Of a DNA stretch of 8,493 bases, positions 1 through 5,945 are shown one piece after another. The stretch is from Planctomycetota bacterium (lineage in GTDB: Bacteria > Planctomycetota > UBA1135 > UBA2386), in assembly GCA_020425915.1 (NCBI GenBank), contig JAGQQZ010000564.1, positions 1 to 8,493 on the forward strand, given 5' to 3'. The position numbers were made by a program, and so were the translations under genes. How positions within the stretch are numbered: the first letter of the stretch is position 1; every line of letters starts with the position of its first letter. Under the pieces are notes generated by a model that had not been told where the DNA came from, did no database searches, and saw only the letters and a program-made list of their open reading frames with translations.

Positions 1-3000
1 TGCAGTCGCGGGTGGGGTCGAGCGGGATCCGATACAGCTCGGTTCCCGTCACCGTCTCCAGGCCGATCAGCGTGCCGCCGTCGCCAACGGTGATCAGCGA
101 CGAGAACACGACGGTCACACCGTCGAACACTCCGAGCAGATCGAACGACCGACGTGGCTCGGCATCCAGTGTCCAGCGCACGCGGCCCGACTCGAGCTCG
201 ACTCCGCGGAGTCGTCGATGTTCGCAGACCACGGCATGGGCACCGCAGAGCAGCACCGAGTCCAGCATCATGCTCTCGTACGGGATCCTGAGTTGGGGAT
301 CGCGCAGCGATGGTTGGTCGTCGTCGAGCTTGATACCGAACAACTCCCGGTCGTCTGCCGTGACGAACACGAGTCGCGACGTCGCTTCGCCGAAACCGCT
401 GACGACCCTGGTCTTCGGGATCTCCAGCATCGTCGAAGTCTCGCGCAGGCGGGCGCGCACGAAGCTCGGCCGCTGGATCCGGCGGGTCGCGCTCGGTTCG
501 GTGGCAGCTGGTTCCAGCTCGGCGTACGTGCGCCCGCGGTCCGCTGGGTAGTCGGACGGCTCGGTGCCGTGTTCGTTGCGGAGCTGCTCACCGATCGCGC
601 GCGCGAGCGACGGATTGCCGCAGCGCTCCGCCGCGACCATCATGCGCCGCAACATGCCAGGTGTACGGTCCGACTTGGACGCGAACACCCGCACGGCCGT
701 GGCGAGATCGCCACGTTCGACGGCGAGGTCGATCACCGAGATCGCCGCGCGCTTCGCCGCGTCGCTGTGTGGGAACCGCCGCACGACTTCCTGCAGTGCC
801 TCGAGGTCGTCGTGTGCGGCGTCCAACGCCCGCTCGGCCAGCTGCTCGAGCGGTGCGTAGGCCGCGCGCCCGTTGACGGCGAGCGTCTGCTCGATGAAGT
901 CGTGGGCGAAGTCCCTGGCGTCGATCCGGCCGAACTCGACCGCGGGAAACTCGTCGATCAGTTCCTGGCAACGCAGCAACGCGGCGGCGGTATCGAGTTC
1001 GGGGATGGACTGCCACAGGCAGTAGGCCGCGACGGGGATGCTCCCCACGCCCGGGAAGCGATACTCGGTTCGACCGAACTTGGTCCGCAGCTCGTCGAGT
1101 TCGGCGATTCGTTGCTCGCGGTCGAGTGCCGCCAGGAGTTCGAGCTGGACCCGGACCCACTGGTCGTCGAGTCGCGCCGCGTCACGGCAGGCGTACAATC
1201 GAGCGATCCCGGTGGCGCGATCCGTCCGCAGCGTCTGGCGCGCGCGCTGCAGGGACAGCGTGAAGTGCCCGTCCGCGAGTTCGCGGTAGACGGTCGACCC
1301 GCTGCCGAGCCCGGCGCGACGAGCCGCTTCCAGCCCGCGCTCGAACACTTCGATCGCGCGGCCGGTCGCCCGCGCCTCGTCGACGTCGGCGACGTTGGCG
1401 AGCATGATCGTGGCCAGGCGCAGGTGTGCGCGAGGATCGTCCGGTGTCTGACGAACCTGACGCTCGGCGTCCTGCACGAGACGGCTGCGGTCGGCGAGGA
1501 GCGAAACGTGCCCTGCCCGAGTGACCACGGCGACTCCGTCGACCAGCAGAAGGTTGCCGACGCTGTGCAGCGCCAGGTCGTCGCTGCGCGAGTCGCTGTT
1601 GCCGTCCCGATCCAGCACGTGCAGCGTGCCGGAACTCGCGAGCATCCAGACGCGGTCCCCGGTCACGCCGCCGCGGGGCAGGTCGCGCAAACGGAACGGG
1701 CTCTCCCCGAGGCGCTCGGCGGACGCGAGCACGCGATAGGTTGCGTCGAGGCGGTCCGTGCGTTCCGGGCGCGCCTTGACCGCGAGTACGCCGGTTCCAC
1801 TGAGCACCACCTCGTCGCCCAGCGCGCCGAGCAGCCAGCGGGTGATGGTCGCGGGCTCACGCGTCTCGTAGGGCAAGCGCCATAGCGTGCGCCCGGTCTC
1901 GACGTCGATGCCAAGGACGAACGGCGAGTCGAGCGGCGTACAGGCGAGGACCCCGTCGACGATGATCGGCGCGTTGTTGGCGAAGAACACTTGCCGCTCC
2001 CGCTGGTTGCGCAGTCGGGTGCGCGGCAGCGGGATCGTCTCGTACCCCGTGACCCAGTGGATCGTACCGTCCTCGGTGCTGGCTGCGAAACACACGCCGA
2101 GGTTGGTGGAGCCGTACACCACACCGTCGCGGATCGCGAGGGGCGCTGCCGCGAACTCCTGCCGCGCGTTGCCGAACATGTTGACCTCTTGGCTGCTGCT
2201 GCAGATCAGCGAGCGCCAGAGCGGCTCGCCGGTCTCGAGGTCGTATGCGGACAGGTAGTAGGCGATCGCCCCGGACTGATCGTGGGTGGGCACGTACACC
2301 GTGTCGCCCGCGATCAATGGTGGTCCGCAGACGTCGTGTCCGTCGAACTGGGCGGTCTTGCGGCCGTTCGGCGTGTCCCAATGCGCCCAGACGATCTTGC
2401 CGGTGTGACGGTCGAACACGAACAGCCGTCGCGAGGAGATCTTGCGGATGATGTTGATCGAATTGCGGAAGCGCTCCGTCCGACTCGCGCCGACCGCCGA
2501 CTTCGGCACCATCAGGGGCGCCACGACGTATCGGTCGTCGATCGCCGTGGACAACACCATGTCTGGATTGATCGCGTCGGCGGCCTCTTCGAACTCTGCG
2601 AGCGACGCATCGAACATCGGGCCGTCTGCCCGCCACACGAGCGGGGCCGAGCCCGACAGCGGGTCGAAGGCGTAGACCTGAGTGCCGTTGTTGAGGAAGA
2701 CGCCGCCCAGATCCCCGGTCGCGTGCATCGGGAACACGGTCGGCCGGCGCGGGTGGTCGGAGAAGCCTGGCACCGGAACCTTGAAGTCGGCGACCGGGCG
2801 ACACCGGCCGAGCGGTGTGGTCATCGCGCGCGTGCCGTCACCGCCACCGCCGTACGCGGTCCAGCGGTCGATCGGCGCGTTCGCGCGCACTGCCTCGATC
2901 TCCTCGGCCACTCGGTTTCGTCGGCCGCTGGCCGCACCGTCGGCGAGGAGCCGCGCCGCTTCGCGCCGTGGCGAGAGCGACGGGTAGCTCGGATCGACTT

Positions 3001-3523
3001 CGAACGCCGCGCGGTAGTGTTCCTGCGCCCGAAGCGCATCGCCGGCCGCGAGCGCGAGATCACCGAGTCGCACGCGGGCGCGCACGCCGTGTGGCGAAGC
3101 GGGGAACGCTTGCGCCAGATGCTCGAGTTCCTCGTGGCGGAGCTCCGTCAGCGGACGGGACAGCAGGTGCCGCGCCTCTCGTTCGACGAGCTGCTCGTAG
3201 GCGAGTCGGCCGTTCTCCGGCAGGTTGGCGAGCGTCTCGACGACACGGTGGCGGAGCCCGAAGAACCGGTCGATGCCCACGGGTGACGCGACGACGCCCG
3301 GTCGGGCTTCCTGCAGCAGTCGGTGCAGCCGCTCTACCGCGGGACCGAAGCGCCCTTCGTCGATGTCCTGCTCGGCGCGCTCGAGTTCCGCGAGGTCGTC
3401 CTGGGTGCGTGGCAGACTGTAGAGTCCACCGTCACCCTGGGCGCGCGTCGGGGAGACGAGCCCCAGCACGAGGCCGAGCGCGATGGCGCGCCGGACGATG
3501 CTGGCTGTCGGTCGGGGTGTCAT
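1..3523 (-). CDS. Large secreted TPR / PQQ (BamB-like) beta-propeller protein, C-terminus cut by window edge
   Basis: The minus-strand frame stays open from the ATG at 3521-3523 to base 1, giving 1174 residues with no stop, so the protein continues outside the window. Residues 1-28 look like a signal peptide: an N-terminal RR pair, a hydrophobic stretch (about 13-24) and an A-x-A-like site ending TRA/QG. Residues about 40-195 are helical and TPR-like. About 225-670 form a PQQ/BamB-type propeller, shown by repeated blade motifs of the form 'D..TG...W': AFDPLSG (about 285), VFDRHTGKIVW (about 370), AYDLETGEPLW (about 427), ASTEDGTIHW (about 475) and GIDVETGRTLW (about 537). About 671-1000 are again helical/TPR-like, and a second propeller begins near 1037 (GVELESGRVRW, GLETVTGTELY). 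Such proteins are usually non-enzymatic scaffolds or assembly factors; I see no evidence for bound PQQ. It is last of the visible operon genes, 34 bases after the VWA gene. No clear Shine-Dalgarno precedes the start, but the signal peptide supports it. The exact role is unknown. Confidence 0.9.
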   Translation of the reverse strand, partial: MTPRPTASIVRRAIALGLVLGLVSPTRAQGDGGLYSLPRTQDDLAELERAEQDIDEGRFGPAVERLHRLLQEARPGVVASPVGIDRFFGLRHRVVETLANLPENGRLAYEQLVEREARHLLSRPLTELRHEELEHLAQAFPASPHGVRARVRLGDLALAAGDALRAQEHYRAAFEVDPSYPSLSPRREAARLLADGAASGRRNRVAEEIEAVRANAPIDRWTAYGGGGDGTRAMTTPLGRCRPVADFKVPVPGFSDHPRRPTVFPMHATGDLGGVFLNNGTQVYAFDPLSGSAPLVWRADGPMFDASLAEFEEAADAINPDMVLSTAIDDRYVVAPLMVPKSAVGASRTERFRNSINIIRKISSRRLFVFDRHTGKIVWAHWDTPNGRKTAQFDGHDVCGPPLIAGDTVYVPTHDQSGAIAYYLSAYDLETGEPLWRSLICSSSQEVNMFGNARQEFAAAPLAIRDGVVYGSTNLGVCFAASTEDGTIHWVTGYETIPLPRTRLRNQRERQVFFANNAPIIVDGVLACTPLDSPFVLGIDVETGRTLWRLPYETREPATITRWLLGALGDEVVLSGTGVLAVKARPERTDRLDATYRVLASAERLGESPFRLRDLPRGGVTGDRVWMLASSGTLHVLDRDGNSDSRSDDLALHSVGNLLLVDGVAVVTRAGHVSLLADRSRLVQDAERQVRQTPDDPRAHLRLATIMLANVADVDEARATGRAIEVFERGLEAARRAGLGSGSTVYRELADGHFTLSLQRARQTLRTDRATGIARLYACRDAARLDDQWVRVQLELLAALDREQRIAELDELRTKFGRTEYRFPGVGSIPVAAYCLWQSIPELDTAAALLRCQELIDEFPAVEFGRIDARDFAHDFIEQTLAVNGRAAYAPLEQLAERALDAAHDDLEALQEVVRRFPHSDAAKRAAISVIDLAVERGDLATAVRVFASKSDRTPGMLRRMMVAAERCGNPSLARAIGEQLRNEHGTEPSDYPADRGRTYAELEPAATEPSATRRIQRPSFVRARLRETSTMLEIPKTRVVSGFGEATSRLVFVTADDRELFGIKLDDDQPSLRDPQLRIPYESMMLDSVLLCGAHAVVCEHRRLRGVELESGRVRWTLDAEPRRSFDLLGVFDGVTVVFSSLITVGDGGTLIGLETVTGTELYRIPLDPTRDC
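1577..1612 (-). other. EF-hand/dockerin-like calcium-binding loop within the propeller protein
   Basis: Residues 638-649 of the propeller protein read DRDGNSDSRSDD, with acidic or amide residues at loop positions 1, 3, 5, 7 and 12 (D, D, N, D, D). This matches the DxDGNxD calcium loop found in EF-hand, dockerin and thrombospondin type 3 motifs. It sits at the place where a blade would normally carry its 'D..TG...W' turn, near the end of the first propeller. Calcium binding is an inference; the motif could also be a polar surface turn. Confidence 0.45.
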
Positions 3524-3557
3524 CTCACGGTTGTTATCTTCGGCGATCCGGCGAGTA
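3524..3557 (-). other. Short intergenic gap between the VWA gene and the propeller gene
   Basis: These 34 bases are the only spacer longer than a few bases in the window. Read on the minus strand they hold no purine-rich Shine-Dalgarno at normal spacing. The start codon is preceded directly by GTGAG and further up by an A-rich stretch (AAGATAACAACC), less GC-rich than the surroundings. I see no hairpin with a T run, so no intrinsic terminator, and too little room for a convincing promoter. The A-rich leader may favour unstructured, Shine-Dalgarno-independent initiation (inference). Confidence 0.5.
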
Positions 3558-5945
3558 TCAGATCAGTCGGGCTCGCTTTCGGAGCAGCCATTCGGCCCCG
3601 AGAACCACCAATAGGCCGAGGAGCGACCAGAACGAGTCCCAGATCGGGCGGAGGGAACGGTCGATCTCGTTCTCGAACGGACGGCGTTCGCCGAGCGCGT
3701 CGACGAGTTCCGACGCGTCCGCCAGGAATCGATACTCGCCGCCGGCGGTCGCGGCGGCGATCTGCTCGAGGGTCGCGACGTCTTGGCTCGAGTCGGCCTG
3801 CTCGCGGTCGGGAATCTGGACGAACACGTCCTCGCGGGCGAGCACCTCGTCCGAGGGGTTGTCGCCGGCGAACACGAGGAAGCTGTAGCTGCCGGGATCG
3901 TCGAGTGTGAAGCTGCCTCGGAACCGTCCGATCTCGCCCGGCTCGGCCTGGAGGACGCGCTTGATCGGCACGCCGTCGGCCTCGCGGAGGAACACGACCG
4001 CCTCGCCGTCAGAGGTCGGACGATAGTCCTCGTCGAGCATCTCGAGGGACACTCGGACCTGGCCGCCGGTGTCGAGTGTCGACTTGTTGACGCGCAGCGC
4101 GACCCGGTCGTCCCGACGCTGCAGGCGGCCCGAGGCGAGATGTCGGACGACGTTGCGCCAGAACCGATCCTGGTGCACCTCGCCGAACACGTGGCGCCAG
4201 CGCCAGCTCTCGTCGGTCGCGAGGAAGAACGTGTTGCCGCGCGGGTAGTGCGCGGTCGCCGCGAGCACGCGCGGTCCGAAACGGTTCGAGGCCGTCGGAT
4301 GTTCCAGCAACGAGATGGCGCCCGGCTTGAGTTGCTTCACCGGGTAGTAGACGAACATCTCACCGAGCTGACTGCTCCAGAGACGACGGTTGGCGTCGTC
4401 GTCACGCAGTAGTCGCGTGATCTCGTGGGGGACGGCGGGGTTCGCGAGCCGCGCACGGAACGGGGTCGAGCGGTCACGCGTCTCGGCCGTCACGACGGCC
4501 GGGTCGTCGAGCACGACCGGCAACAGATCTTCGAGCGTCGTGCGGCGGTAGCGCTCGGGCATCGCGTGATCACCGAACACGAAGCCGACGCCGCCACCGA
4601 ACTCGACGAACTCGACGAGCATTCCGAGCCAATCCTCGAGCTGCGCTTCGGTCGGTGCGATGTTCTCGGGCGCCACGTCGCCGAGCAGGATCACGTGGTA
4701 CGAGAACAGCTCTTCACGAGTGCGCGGGATGTCGCGCAGGGCCGGGAGGTTCGGCGACGATTCCTGTCGGAACGTGCCACTTGCCGAGAACAGGAAGATC
4801 TGTGCTTCGATCGCCGAGTCGACACGCAACAGCGCGTTCTTCAGATAGCGATAGTCCCAGCGCGGTGGGCCTTCGAGGTAGAGGACGCGGATCTTCTCGT
4901 CGTCGACGCGGAGGAATCTCGTCGCGGTGTTGTCCTCGTGGCTCGTCTCCTCGGGCAACTCCGAGACCGCGAACTTCAGCACCCAGTCCCCGGCCTCCTC
5001 GAACGCATGGTAGAGCCGCACCTTGACCGGTGCGTGGTCCGGGCCGAGGACGGCGGCCTGGCTGGCGAGAGGCCGTGAGGGAACGCCGTCGCGTGCGCCG
5101 TGGAGGGTCACCGTGACCTCGCGGTCCTCGAGGCCTTCCGGGTCGAGCGTGACCTCGAATACGACTTCCTCCTCGCGGAGTGCGTCCTCGGGGCCATGCG
5201 GGCCGATCAGCCGGATGTTGCGCGGCGGGTTCGGGTCACCGACCCCGAGAGTCAGGATCGGCGTCTCGACGAGTCGGTAGCGCTGCGCGACTTCGACGGG
5301 GTCGAGGCCGGCGTTGTTGCGTCCGTCGGACACGACGACCACGGCCTCGAGATTCACCGAGCCCGCAGCCGCGAGGTGGAGGTCGAGTGCGTCGCCGATC
5401 TGCGTGCGGGGTCCGCGACTCGTCAACTCGTCGAGCGAGTTGATCGGCAGCGGCTTGCGCTCGAACCGGAACAGCCGGACGTCGTAGTCCTCCTCCAGAC
5501 TGTCGAGCAGTCCGCCAGGACGATCGAGCACCTTGCCGACGAGTTGCGCCCGACTCATCGACTCGATGTCCTCGACCCCGGACGCGTCGACGAGTGCGCC
5601 GCGTTGGTCGGCGTCCGGGTAGGTGTCGCGTCGTTGCATGCTCGCGCTGTCGTCGACGAGCACGTGAACCTGGGTGCGCACCTTGCTGTAGCGGACCCGT
5701 TCGAACGCGGGTTGGAACAGGATGAGCAAGCCGAGCAGGATCGCGACGGCGCGCAGCGATGCGAGGACGGTGCGCGTCGTGGGTTCGAGGCGCGTGATGC
5801 CGCCGTACGACCACCAAGCGATCGCGATCGCGCCCGGTACCAGCACCAGCCAGACGAGCCAGGTCGCGGGCAGGTTGAGGAAGACGAACGACTCCTCGGT
5901 CTCGATGGCTCGGGCGGTGCCCTGCTGGATCGCGGCGAGAATCAC
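3558..5945 (-). CDS. Membrane-anchored VWA protein with glutamine-amidotransferase-like domain
   Basis: This 795-residue protein starts with GTG at 5943-5945 and stops with TGA at 3558-3560. Membrane segments lie at about 27-46 and 61-80, with a basic loop between them, and at about 770-787 followed by RKRARLI, so residues 81-769 are predicted extracytoplasmic. A VWA domain spans about 92-235 with a complete metal-ion-dependent adhesion site: D98-x-S100-x-S102, T181 (TQIGDAL) and D207 (VSDG). A beta-sandwich-like region follows (about 242-347), then a class I glutamine-amidotransferase-like fold (about 350-610; LYLEGPPRWDYRYLKNAL, LLGDVAPENI). The expected nucleophile position reads GFVFGD with no cysteine, so catalysis is unlikely. 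Another Ig-like region lies at 611-712. The architecture is typical of the VWA proteins found next to DUF58 and BatA genes in MoxR clusters. Its start overlaps the BatA stop by four bases and has a good Shine-Dalgarno, indicating translational coupling. Its ligand is unknown. Confidence 0.9.
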   Translation of the reverse strand: MILAAIQQGTARAIETEESFVFLNLPATWLVWLVLVPGAIAIAWWSYGGITRLEPTTRTVLASLRAVAILLGLLILFQPAFERVRYSKVRTQVHVLVDDSASMQRRDTYPDADQRGALVDASGVEDIESMSRAQLVGKVLDRPGGLLDSLEEDYDVRLFRFERKPLPINSLDELTSRGPRTQIGDALDLHLAAAGSVNLEAVVVVSDGRNNAGLDPVEVAQRYRLVETPILTLGVGDPNPPRNIRLIGPHGPEDALREEEVVFEVTLDPEGLEDREVTVTLHGARDGVPSRPLASQAAVLGPDHAPVKVRLYHAFEEAGDWVLKFAVSELPEETSHEDNTATRFLRVDDEKIRVLYLEGPPRWDYRYLKNALLRVDSAIEAQIFLFSASGTFRQESSPNLPALRDIPRTREELFSYHVILLGDVAPENIAPTEAQLEDWLGMLVEFVEFGGGVGFVFGDHAMPERYRRTTLEDLLPVVLDDPAVVTAETRDRSTPFRARLANPAVPHEITRLLRDDDANRRLWSSQLGEMFVYYPVKQLKPGAISLLEHPTASNRFGPRVLAATAHYPRGNTFFLATDESWRWRHVFGEVHQDRFWRNVVRHLASGRLQRRDDRVALRVNKSTLDTGGQVRVSLEMLDEDYRPTSDGEAVVFLREADGVPIKRVLQAEPGEIGRFRGSFTLDDPGSYSFLVFAGDNPSDEVLAREDVFVQIPDREQADSSQDVATLEQIAAATAGGEYRFLADASELVDALGERRPFENEIDRSLRPIWDSFWSLLGLLVVLGAEWLLRKRARLI

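Noticed and set aside
218..1885. A 555-codon plus-strand open frame
   Set aside because: It is antisense to the TPR/propeller gene, whose frame shows repeated blade motifs and a signal peptide. The plus-strand product has only low-complexity charged sequence.
1857..2804. A 315-codon minus-strand open frame overlapping the propeller gene
   Set aside because: It is out of frame with the propeller gene and Arg/Pro-rich. The overlapping true frame carries the 'D..TG...W' blade motifs.
1991..3286. A 431-codon plus-strand open frame
   Set aside because: Same reasoning: antisense to the first propeller, with no recognisable domain.
3541..3556. A repeated cggcga unit in the intergenic gap as a possible terminator or operator
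   Set aside because: The copies are direct repeats, not inverted, so they form no stem. There is no T run, and six bases repeated once in GC-rich DNA is not significant.
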